5,010 nt of DNA from NCBI GenBank assembly GCA_017885485.1, contig JAFNFZ010000177.1, positions 1-5,010 on the forward strand, read 5' to 3'. The first letter of the stretch is position 1. The number at the start of each line of letters is the position of its first letter. This DNA comes from Chloroflexota bacterium. GTDB taxonomy: Bacteria > Chloroflexota > Dehalococcoidia > UBA2247 > RBG-13-53-26. Both the position numbers and the translations under genes were made by a program. Of the stretch, positions 1 through 5,010 are shown piece after piece. The notes below the pieces were generated by a model. It saw nothing but the letters and a program-made list of their open reading frames with translations. It was not told the DNA's origin and did no database searches.

Positions 1-253
<253 letters not shown>

Positions 254-273
254 CTCCGCTCTCCTTCAATAGG

Positions 274-332
274 GGGCCGAACAGCTCAAGTACGCGACAA
301 GCCAGTTGAGGCTTGCCGGGATTGCTCGGCCC
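274..332. terminator. Nested inverted repeat between convergent genes; possible bidirectional terminator
   Basis: The outer arms GGGCCGA (274-280) and TCGGCCC (326-332) are perfect complements. They enclose a hairpin made of CAAGCC (298-303), a six-base loop and GGCTTG (310-315). A few more pairs (282-284 with 322-324) extend the outer stem past one mismatch. The structure sits almost centrally, 21 bases after the gap stop and 25 bases after the znuB stop, where a shared terminator would be expected. Neither strand has a run of T after the stem, so it is not a classical intrinsic terminator. It could instead be a Rho-dependent or 3'-end-protecting structure. The pairing is seen; the function is inferred. 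Confidence 0.4.
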
Positions 333-356
333 AGCACCCCGAAAAGGCCAGGCTCA

Positions 357-1181
357 TCAGCCACGGGCTTGTATTCGGCGCCAGCGGCGCTTGGGTGACA
401 GGGCAAAACAGAGCAGGAATATGACCGCGGCAGTGAGCACGATGGTGGCGCCAGAAGCCAGGTCAACGTAGTACGAGATGAACAACCCCGCCACGCCGGA
501 TACCACTCCAAAGGACACCGAAAGCAGCATCATCCGCACGAAGTTGCGCGTCAACTGGAAAGCCGCCGCAGCCGGGATCACCAGCAGGGCCTCCACCAGA
601 ATGATGCCCACGATTTTGATGGAAACGATCACAGTCAGGGCCATGAGACCAAGAAGAAGGAAGTAGAGCCGCTCCACGGGCAAACCGCTGACCGCGGCCA
701 TCTCTTCATCAAAGCTCACGAAGAAGAACTCCTTGAACAGGAGCAGAACCACGCCAATGACTCCCAGTCCCAGACCGAGAATGATCCAGATATCCGAGCT
801 GGAGACCGAGAGAATAGAGCCAAAGAGATAGCCAAAGAGGTCCACATTGTAACCCGTCCTGAGGCCAATGAAGAGCACGCCCAGTGCCATCGTCCCCGCA
901 AAGAAGATCCCAATGGCGGTGTCCTCCGAGATCCTCCCCTTCCGGCTGACCCAGCCAATGACCATGGCAGTAGCCAGGGAGAAAGGAAGGGCTATGCCCA
1001 AGGGGCTGACCCCCAACAGGTAGCCCAGGGCGACGCCACCGAAGGCAGAGTGGGAAATGCCAGCACCGATGAAGGCCAGTTTCTTCAGCACCACGTAGGT
1101 GCCGATCACCGAACAGACCATCCCCACCAGCACTGCGGCGATCAGGGCCCGCTGCATGAAGGCGTATTCCAGGATGTCCAT
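357..1181 (-). CDS. znuB: Zinc/manganese-type ABC transporter permease (ABC-3 family, ZnuB-like)
   Basis: This is an integral inner-membrane permease of 274-275 residues, the usual family length, with about eight hydrophobic segments. It should form the metal channel, probably as a dimer, driven by the ATPase encoded just upstream. Numbering from the GTG codon, family-typical stretches are GAGISHSAFGGVALG (40-54), SEDTAIGIFFAGTMALG (86-102) and VDLFGYLFGSIL (114-125). The cytoplasmic loop with SFDEEMAAVSGLPV (157-170) is where ABC-3 permeases meet the ATPase, and KIVGIILVEALLVIPAAAA follows. The C-terminus is strongly basic (KRRWRRIQARG), consistent with a cytoplasmic tail. I chose ATG at 1181-1179, which overlaps the znuC stop by one base and lies 8 bases after GAGGAG (1190-1195). 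A GTG at 1184 gives one more residue and a 4-base overlap with 5-base spacing. Substrate assignment comes from ZnuA and the regulator, since permease sequence alone does not separate zinc from manganese. Confidence 0.93.
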   Translation of the reverse strand: MDILEYAFMQRALIAAVLVGMVCSVIGTYVVLKKLAFIGAGISHSAFGGVALGYLLGVSPLGIALPFSLATAMVIGWVSRKGRISEDTAIGIFFAGTMALGVLFIGLRTGYNVDLFGYLFGSILSVSSSDIWIILGLGLGVIGVVLLLFKEFFFVSFDEEMAAVSGLPVERLYFLLLGLMALTVIVSIKIVGIILVEALLVIPAAAAFQLTRNFVRMMLLSVSFGVVSGVAGLFISYYVDLASGATIVLTAAVIFLLCFALSPKRRWRRIQARG

Positions 1182-1963
1182 CACTCGTGCTCCTCAACCA
1201 CGCGATGCGGGATCCTGCCATGGGCCAGGAGCTCAACCTCACAACCATATACCTTCTGCAATGTTCCCGCGGTCAGCACCTCTTCCGGTGAAGCATGTAT
1301 GTACAGGGTCTGATTCAGACAGGCCAGCTTTTCCACGTGCGATGAAACGACGGCGATATCGTGGGTCACCACTACAATGGTCAGGCCGTGCTGCTCCTTC
1401 AGCTCCCTCAGCAACTCATAGAACTGTTCCTCAGCACTGATGTCCACCCCCGCCGCAGGCTCATCGAGCAGCAGCAGCCGTGGCTCTCCCGCCAGTGCCC
1501 GGGCAATCATCACCCTCTGCTGCTGGCCACCCGAAAGCTGAGCCAGGTGCCGCCGGGCGTATTCCTGCATCTGGACAGCCTCCAGCGATTTCAAAGCAAC
1601 AGCCTGATCAGCCGCTGACGGGCGCCTGAACAAGCCGATACGGCCATACCGCCCCATCAGGACCACGTCAAGAACAGAAACAGGGAAGTTCCAGTCACTC
1701 TGGTTTCTCTGAGGGACATACCCGATGAGACCGCGAGCGCGGCCAAGCCTGTCCGGCGGCGAGCCAAATACCGTCACCCTGCCCCGGTCCGGCTTCAACA
1801 GACCCAGGATGACTTTGATCAGGGTGGTTTTGCCGCCGCCGTTGGGGCCGATGAGCCCCAGGAACTCACCATCTTCTATGTCCAGATCGATGGCTTTGAG
1901 GGCCGGGGTCTCGCCATAATAGACCCAGATATCTTCCAGGCTGATGGCGCTCCGACTGATCAT
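1181..1963 (-). CDS. znuC: Zinc/manganese-type ABC transporter ATP-binding protein (ZnuC-like)
   Basis: This 260-residue ATPase powers import through the neighbouring permease from the cytoplasmic face of the membrane. All motifs of an active nucleotide-binding domain are present: an aromatic A-loop near Y15-Y16, Walker A GPNGGGKTT (39-47), Q-loop Q85, signature LSGGQQQR (143-150), Walker B LLLLDEP with D167 and catalytic E168, a D-loop around AGVD (171-174) and H-loop H201 in VVTHD. The tail (YGCEVELLAHGRIPHRV) has the His-containing ending often seen in metal-type ABC ATPases. The ATG start (1963-1961) overlaps the znuA stop in an ATGA arrangement, so translation is probably coupled; a weak GAGG lies about 11 bases upstream inside znuA. 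The TGA stop overlaps the znuB start. The gene is intact with normal length. ZnuC and MntB/SitB-type ATPases look alike, so the zinc label rests on the operon. Confidence 0.95.
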   Translation of the reverse strand: MISRSAISLEDIWVYYGETPALKAIDLDIEDGEFLGLIGPNGGGKTTLIKVILGLLKPDRGRVTVFGSPPDRLGRARGLIGYVPQRNQSDWNFPVSVLDVVLMGRYGRIGLFRRPSAADQAVALKSLEAVQMQEYARRHLAQLSGGQQQRVMIARALAGEPRLLLLDEPAAGVDISAEEQFYELLRELKEQHGLTIVVVTHDIAVVSSHVEKLACLNQTLYIHASPEEVLTAGTLQKVYGCEVELLAHGRIPHRVVEEHE

Positions 1964-2904
1964 TCCATGGCCAGCCTCATCTGATCTACGTTGTACCTCA
2001 TGAGCTTGATATAACTATCTCTTTCCGAGAGCTCAGGGTCACCGATGGGGTCGAGGAAAAGGACCTCAGCTCCCACCTCATCGGCTATGCTCTGAGCCGC
2101 CTCAGAATTGAACTGCGGCTCGGCAAATATGGCCTTGATATTCAGGGCCCGCGCCAGGTCGATGACCTCTTTCTTGTGAGCCGAGGAATCCTGCCCCGGC
2201 GACTCCTCGATCACCGCCGCTTCGACAAGGCCGTACCTGTTGGCGAAGTAGGTCCAGGCAGGATGAAAGGCAATAAACTGGCGAATAGAGAAGGACTCCG
2301 TCGTATCCTTGATCTCGTCATCCAGAGCCTTCAGTTCAGCGACATAGGCAGCAGCGTTCTCCAGATACCTATCCTTGTTCTCAGGGTCCGCCATTACCAG
2401 AGCCTGCGCGATGGCCTCAACCTGCTTCTGGGCCAGGACCGGGTCCAGCCAGATATGCGGGTTGATGCCATGTTGTGAATCATCAACACCATGACCATCT
2501 TCATCGGCAGTGAGCAGCGATCCTTCAATGCCGGGGAAAATGGAGGTGTCTACTGTCACCAGGTCGGGGCTGGCTGCGGCCTCGACCACCTTCGCTATCC
2601 AGAACTCCAGCCCTGCACCGTTGATGACGATGAGCCTGGCATCAGCAATGGTCTTCACCTGCTCAGGAGAAGGTTCCCAGGTATGCGGACTGTCCCCCGC
2701 TGACATGAGGGTAACAACCTCCACCCTGTCCCCACCGACATTCTTCACAAAATCCGCCAGTGGGAAGATTGTGGCCACCACCTTGAGTTTGTCGGAGTCT
2801 GTGTGTGAGCCGCAGGCAAGGCCAACGAAAAGCACGAGCAACACCATCGTCACTGCAGCGACACGGCACGCTTCTGCAGTCAGCGACTTCCTCATCTTAA
2901 GCAT
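1960..2904 (-). CDS. znuA: Metal ABC transporter substrate-binding lipoprotein, probably zinc (ZnuA-like, cluster A-I)
   Basis: This 314-residue extracytoplasmic binding protein delivers metal to the ZnuB permease. It starts with a basic N-terminus and a hydrophobic stretch (15-30) ending at VGLAC, where Cys31 is the likely lipidated residue. Gly at -3 is unusual but tolerated in lipoboxes. The family's four metal ligands can be placed: H74 in the GDSPHTWEPSP block, H150 in NPHIWLDP, H214 in IAFHPAWTYFA and D285 in LFLDPIG. Three His plus one Asp is the TroA/AdcA zinc pattern; manganese binders (PsaA, MntC) usually carry Glu at the third position. Residues 134-150 form a short acidic loop with H138 and H145, a reduced version of the His-rich loop of many ZnuA proteins. 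The ATG start has an excellent GGAGAGGAG (2911-2919) six bases upstream. It begins 30 bases after the regulator stop, and its own stop overlaps znuC. No frame damage is seen. Confidence 0.94.
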   Translation of the reverse strand: MLKMRKSLTAEACRVAAVTMVLLVLFVGLACGSHTDSDKLKVVATIFPLADFVKNVGGDRVEVVTLMSAGDSPHTWEPSPEQVKTIADARLIVINGAGLEFWIAKVVEAAASPDLVTVDTSIFPGIEGSLLTADEDGHGVDDSQHGINPHIWLDPVLAQKQVEAIAQALVMADPENKDRYLENAAAYVAELKALDDEIKDTTESFSIRQFIAFHPAWTYFANRYGLVEAAVIEESPGQDSSAHKKEVIDLARALNIKAIFAEPQFNSEAAQSIADEVGAEVLFLDPIGDPELSERDSYIKLMRYNVDQMRLAME

Positions 2905-2910
2905 GCACTT

Positions 2911-2919
2911 CTCCTCTCC
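2911..2919 (-). promoter_or_regulatory. Strong ribosome binding site of znuA
   Basis: On the minus strand this reads GGAGAGGAG, with six bases between it and the ATG at 2904. It supports that start over the internal ATG four codons in (2895-2893). It fills most of the 30-base gap after the regulator gene, leaving no room for a separate promoter there, so znuA is probably read from the zur promoter. Confidence 0.8.
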
Positions 2920-2934
2920 ACGGAGACACTGCCC

Positions 2935-3357
2935 TCAACGGCAGCGGTGACACAGACCTGATGATTCAGTCAGGTGATACTCGGAATGGAACCCCATTCT
3001 CCGGGCGATCTGGCTCTCTTGATAGCACAATGCCTCATCGGTGAACTCTTGAAGCACTCCGCACTGTCGGCACACCAGGAAACGATGGCAACCCGGTTCA
3101 TCAAGCAAGTCGCACTTGACAAACCCGCCTCGAGATAGGACCTTGTGCACCAGGTTGAGGGAACACAGCAGACCAAGCACGCGATAGATGGTAACGTGAT
3201 CCAAATGCTTCCCCCGCTGCTGTACTATTCTGCTGATGTCGTAGGGTGACACCGGCGCCATCGCCCTCTCAACAGCGTCCAGCACTTCCCTTCGAGGACG
3301 GGTCACCTTGTAACCCCTGGAGCGCAGAACCCGAATGGAGTAATCGACAAAAGACAT
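2935..3357 (-). CDS. zur: Fur-family metal-responsive repressor, probably zinc sensor (Zur-like)
   Basis: This 140-residue protein has normal Fur-family length. The N-terminal winged helix (about 1-75) includes TRPRREVLDAV (19-29) and the recognition-helix motif DHVTIYRVL (53-61). The C-terminal dimerisation domain carries two CxxC pairs, C96-x2-C99 and C136-x2-C139, the structural zinc site of Fur, Zur and PerR proteins. Possible sensory ligands are H71, C82, C90, H91, E104, H124 and H128. A Cys near position 82 is typical of Zur proteins. The His usually three residues before the first CxxC is Phe93 here (CHRFLVC). The His common in Fur near the VSPYDI segment is absent, which argues against an iron sensor. 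The ATG at 3357 follows AGGAG (3365-3369) by seven bases. As first gene of the zinc-uptake operon, with an operator-like repeat on its promoter, it most likely represses itself and znuACB when zinc is ample. Fur, Mur or PerR specificity is not excluded. Confidence 0.88.
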   Translation of the reverse strand: MSFVDYSIRVLRSRGYKVTRPRREVLDAVERAMAPVSPYDISRIVQQRGKHLDHVTIYRVLGLLCSLNLVHKVLSRGGFVKCDLLDEPGCHRFLVCRQCGVLQEFTDEALCYQESQIARRMGFHSEYHLTESSGLCHRCR

Positions 3358-3391
3358 TGGTCAACTCCTGGTTCGGTCGAAGACAATCTGG

Positions 3392-3420
3392 ACTATAGCA
3401 TGGCGATAGGTCAAATGCAA
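3392..3420 (-). promoter_or_regulatory. Predicted sigma-70-type promoter of the zur-znuACB operon
   Basis: On the minus strand the -10 box is TATAGT (3397-3392, five of six consensus bases). It is preceded by TGC, an extended -10 element (3400-3398). A weak -35, TTGCAT (3420-3415, three of six), lies at the ideal 17-base spacing. Transcription would start near 3385, giving a leader of about 28 bases that holds the regulator's AGGAG. This is motif matching only. Confidence 0.6.
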
Positions 3421-3432
3421 TGGTGTTGCATT
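3414..3432. promoter_or_regulatory. Putative Zur operator, 7-5-7 inverted repeat
   Basis: AATGCAA (3414-3420) and TTGCATT (3426-3432) are perfect inverted arms around a five-base centre. The 19-base span, AT-rich outer ends and dyad symmetry suit a Fur/Zur dimer site. It overlaps the predicted -35 of the zur operon, so a bound dimer would block RNA polymerase. The repeat is seen; the regulator identity is inferred from position. It does not exactly match the Zur boxes of enterobacteria or actinobacteria as I know them. Confidence 0.55.
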
Positions 3433-3493
3433 ACGGCATGGCTTGTCCCTGATATTGACAATACGCCAGCCCTGCCCAAATGGTGCCGGACGC

Positions 3494-4729
3494 CTACCCA
3501 GAGACAGGCTGTCTTTCGCGCATCACCACAGAGACGACAGCAGCTCCCGTCAGCACCACCATGAGAACAATGAAGGCCAGCGAATACTCACCGGTGCTAT
3601 CGACGATGAATCCAGTCATGTAGGGAGCAAAGGCTCCGGCTATCTGGCCCACTGCCGTAGTGATTCCGATGAGCACCCCCAATGAGCTCACGCCAAAGAA
3701 ATCGCTGACTATGCCAAGCTGGGCCGGGATTCTCAAACCGTGACAGACGCCGTAGCAGAGCACAAAACAGTAGAGCATCCAGCCGCCGTCCAGAAACAGC
3801 AGCCAGAGTATAGAGATGGCCATGCCGAATACCGCCAGGGCTAGGGTCTTTCGCCATCCGATAGCGTCCGAGACAGCGCCGGAGAGGATACGCCCCGGAA
3901 TGGAGAATCCACCGAGCAGGCCCAGGGCCAGTGCCGCAGAAGCAGCCGAAACGCCAGCCTCCTGGGCATAGGGCGACAGGTGTACTGCAAGGGCCTGAAA
4001 GGACACGATGGCCGCGGTGACCACCAGGGTTATACCCAGGAAGATGGGTGACGCAATCATCTTGCCTACGCTCGCCGGTGGAGCGGGTCTTCGGCGTGAC
4101 GGATTAGTATCAGATCCCGAGATTGCCATTTCCTGCACGGGAGGGCTGCGCCTGATAATGACTGATGAAAGAACAAGGATGGCGGAGAAGATGATCCCCA
4201 CATACAGGAAAGCATCTCGCCAGCCGAAGTCATCTATGAAGTAGTTGATCAGCGGTGCGAAGACCAGCGCCCCAACGCCGACTCCGGTGCTGGTTATGGC
4301 CAGTGCCAGACGACCGGCCCGTTCTCTGCCGTAGAACCAGCGCATGACCGTAGAGCTGGCCACCGTCCAGATAGGCCCGGCACCAACGCCGGCGATGAAA
4401 AGGAACAAGCGAAGCTGATTGATGCTGTGGACCTGACTGCAGAGGGCGATACCCAGTCCGGCAATCAGCCCGGTCACCAGGACGATAGGCCGAGGGCTGA
4501 TCCTGTCCACGAGCCTGCCGCTGGCGACTATGGAGATGGCATAACCAATGAGGAAGGCGGTGTAACCGGAAGAGACGAGGGTCTTGCTCCAGTCAAACTC
4601 CTCCTCCAGCGGCTTGAAGAACACCCCGAAGGACCAGAATGTCTCGCCCAGGGTCAGAGTCAGCAGAAAGCAGGCGGCAACGACAAACCAGCCATAGAAT
4701 ACGTCAGATTTCGCCCGTTCTCCCGACAA
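3494..4729 (-). CDS. Major facilitator superfamily transporter, OFA/monocarboxylate-type
   Basis: This 411-residue protein has about 12 hydrophobic segments, six on each side of a hydrophilic, Pro/Arg-rich central loop (about 196-226), the standard MFS architecture. The loop between helices 2 and 3 has the MFS motif A form G71-R-L-V-D75-R76, echoed in the second half as GRILSGAVSDAIGWRK (279-294). The opening FYGWFVVAACF and the GPIWTVASSTVMRWF block (118-132) resemble oxalate:formate antiporters and monocarboxylate transporters. A small organic anion is therefore the likeliest cargo, but no substrate can be named. The only plausible start is TTG at 4729-4727: an in-frame TAG lies ten codons upstream and no ATG or GTG lies between. 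A GAGG sits 10 bases before it. The stop (TAG at 3496-3494) is 136 bases before the zur start, and zur has its own promoter, so this gene is probably a separate unit. It could serve metabolite uptake or efflux. Confidence 0.85.
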   Translation of the reverse strand: MSGERAKSDVFYGWFVVAACFLLTLTLGETFWSFGVFFKPLEEEFDWSKTLVSSGYTAFLIGYAISIVASGRLVDRISPRPIVLVTGLIAGLGIALCSQVHSINQLRLFLFIAGVGAGPIWTVASSTVMRWFYGRERAGRLALAITSTGVGVGALVFAPLINYFIDDFGWRDAFLYVGIIFSAILVLSSVIIRRSPPVQEMAISGSDTNPSRRRPAPPASVGKMIASPIFLGITLVVTAAIVSFQALAVHLSPYAQEAGVSAASAALALGLLGGFSIPGRILSGAVSDAIGWRKTLALAVFGMAISILWLLFLDGGWMLYCFVLCYGVCHGLRIPAQLGIVSDFFGVSSLGVLIGITTAVGQIAGAFAPYMTGFIVDSTGEYSLAFIVLMVVLTGAAVVSVVMRERQPVSG

Positions 4730-4758
4730 GTGGCCTGAACCTCGCGCACCAGAGTCCT

Positions 4759-4767
4759 ATTCTATCA
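4759..4767 (-). promoter_or_regulatory. Predicted extended -10 promoter of the MFS gene
   Basis: On the minus strand this reads TGATAGAAT: an extended TGn element followed by TAGAAT (five of six bases of the -10 consensus). No good -35 is found 16-18 bases further upstream, which an extended -10 can compensate for. The transcript would begin near 4752 with a leader of about 22 bases. The assigned function rests on motif and position only. Confidence 0.45.
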
Positions 4768-4780
4768 CGATGCATGCACC

Positions 4781-4810
4781 GGGACATTCTGTCTGCGGGG
4801 ACTGTCAGTC
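4781..4810. repeat. Direct repeat pair GGGAC-N5-GTC with an embedded palindrome
   Basis: GGGAC-N5-GTC occurs at 4781-4793 and again at 4798-4810, 17 bases apart. The second copy contains the perfect dyad GACTG-T-CAGTC (4800-4810), and the first has a shorter one, GACA-TTC-TGTC (4783-4793). They lie just upstream of the predicted MFS -10 in the divergent spacer, where an operator could sit. No known regulator site is recognised, and chance is a real possibility at this length. Confidence 0.3.
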
Positions 4811-4817
4811 GAACGGA

Positions 4818-4847
4818 TTGGTGAACGCGGCCCATTTGTGTTACATT
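4818..4847 (+). promoter_or_regulatory. Weak candidate promoter of the right-edge gene
   Basis: TTGGTG (4818-4823, three of six) is followed 18 bases later by TACATT (4842-4847, four of six), which is preceded by TGT as a possible extended -10. It would start transcription about 35 bases before the TTG codon at 4889. The match is poor, and it is listed because it is the best plus-strand candidate I found in the 159-base spacer. Confidence 0.3.
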
Positions 4848-4875
4848 TCGTGAAGGAAAGCGTGTCATCACGACC

Positions 4876-4881
4876 AGGAGG
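4876..4881 (+). promoter_or_regulatory. Consensus ribosome binding site deciding a TTG start
   Basis: AGGAGG is a full Shine-Dalgarno consensus. It lies 7 bases before TTG (4889-4891) and 13 bases before the in-frame ATG (4895-4897), so spacing favours TTG as the start of the right-edge gene. Confidence 0.7.
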
Positions 4882-4888
4882 AACAGAA

Positions 4889-5010
4889 TTGGCGATGTCT
4901 GAAGCAAGCGGTGAGTTCGCGAAGCTATTCGGAGAGAGAACCAGAGAGATACTCAGCTCAGAGGCCAACAGAGAGAGGGTGGCAGAACTGGCATACCAGA
5001 ACTACCTCAA
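4889..5010 (+). CDS. Uncharacterised protein, N-terminal part only (cut by the window edge)
   Basis: An open frame of 40 whole codons runs from TTG 4889 to the right edge without a stop, behind a consensus AGGAGG. The visible protein starts MAMSEASGEFAKLFGERTRE and continues to ELAYQNYL. It is hydrophilic, rich in Glu, Arg and Ala, and probably helical, with no signal peptide or membrane segment in this part. That suggests a cytosolic protein. The closing RVAELAYQNYL faintly recalls the start of DUF2934-type small domains (an AELAY-x2-YL helix), but too little is visible to claim it. The gene is transcribed away from the MFS gene across a 159-base spacer. It is too short here for most ORF cut-offs, but the ribosome binding site makes a real gene likely. 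Translation could instead begin at ATG 4895, two codons later. Confidence 0.6.
   Translation, partial: MAMSEASGEFAKLFGERTREILSSEANRERVAELAYQNYL

Noticed and set aside
370..390. GC-rich symmetry (GGCGCC and GGCGC) considered as a hairpin
   Set aside because: It lies inside the Arg/Trp-rich znuB C-terminal codons, which explain it.
709..1248. A 179-codon minus-strand open frame lying across znuB and the znuC 3' end
   Set aside because: It is out of frame with two clearly recognised genes and its translation has no family features; the membrane protein in the other frame explains the sequence.
1099..1440. A 113-codon plus-strand open frame across the znuB-znuC junction
   Set aside because: It is antisense to two well-supported genes, its product is unlike any family I recognise, and GC-rich antisense frames often stay open by chance.
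2510..2950. A 146-codon plus-strand open frame antisense to znuA
   Set aside because: It is a shadow of the znuA codon pattern with low-complexity Ser/Thr composition. znuA itself has an ideal ribosome site and all expected ligands.
3443..3461. Inverted repeat TTGTC-N9-GACAA between the MFS stop and the zur promoter, considered as an MFS terminator or second operator
   Set aside because: Arms of five bases with a nine-base loop and no T-run are too weak for a terminator. It lies upstream of the promoter with no similarity to the 3414-3432 dyad.
3494..4729. The idea that the MFS protein is a metal exporter or part of the zinc system
   Set aside because: Its sequence resembles organic-anion MFS transporters, it has no metal-binding residues, and the zinc operon has its own promoter after it.

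Overview
This 5,010-base window looks like ordinary bacterial chromosome of moderately high GC. It holds four complete genes of a zinc-uptake operon with its regulator, one major-facilitator transporter, and two genes cut by the window edges. Coding density is high, genes have Shine-Dalgarno sites, and the operon genes overlap by 1-4 bases. No mobile element, tRNA, rRNA or CRISPR array is visible. The GAPDH tail, the Fur-type regulator and the OFA-like transporter would suit a Chloroflexota or Dehalococcoidia-like bacterium. That placement is impression only; no marker in the window settles it.

Layout. Positions 1-253 (+) are the last 83 codons of a type I glyceraldehyde-3-phosphate dehydrogenase. 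Positions 254-356 separate it from the convergent zinc operon and hold a nested inverted repeat (274-332) that may end transcription from both sides. The operon runs on the minus strand from a promoter near 3392-3420: zur-like regulator (3357-2935), znuA-like lipoprotein (2904-1960), znuC-like ATPase (1963-1181) and znuB-like permease (1181-357). An MFS transporter lies further upstream on the same strand (4729-3494, TTG start). A 159-base divergent spacer then leads to a plus-strand gene starting at 4889 and cut at 5010.

How the genes work together. ZnuA should capture metal outside the membrane through a His-His-His-Asp site (H74, H150, H214, D285), which favours zinc over manganese. ZnuB is the channel and ZnuC supplies ATP hydrolysis. 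The Fur-family protein is probably the zinc sensor (Zur). A 7-5-7 inverted repeat, AATGCAA-N5-TTGCATT, covers the -35 region of the operon promoter, so a metal-loaded repressor would shut down its own gene and the transporter together. The MFS protein belongs to the oxalate/formate and monocarboxylate transporter type, and nothing in the sequence ties it to zinc.

I see no convincing undescribed system. The points most worth a second look are the zur operator-promoter, the altered metal-site residues of the regulator, the repeats in the divergent spacer, and the unidentified truncated gene at the right edge.
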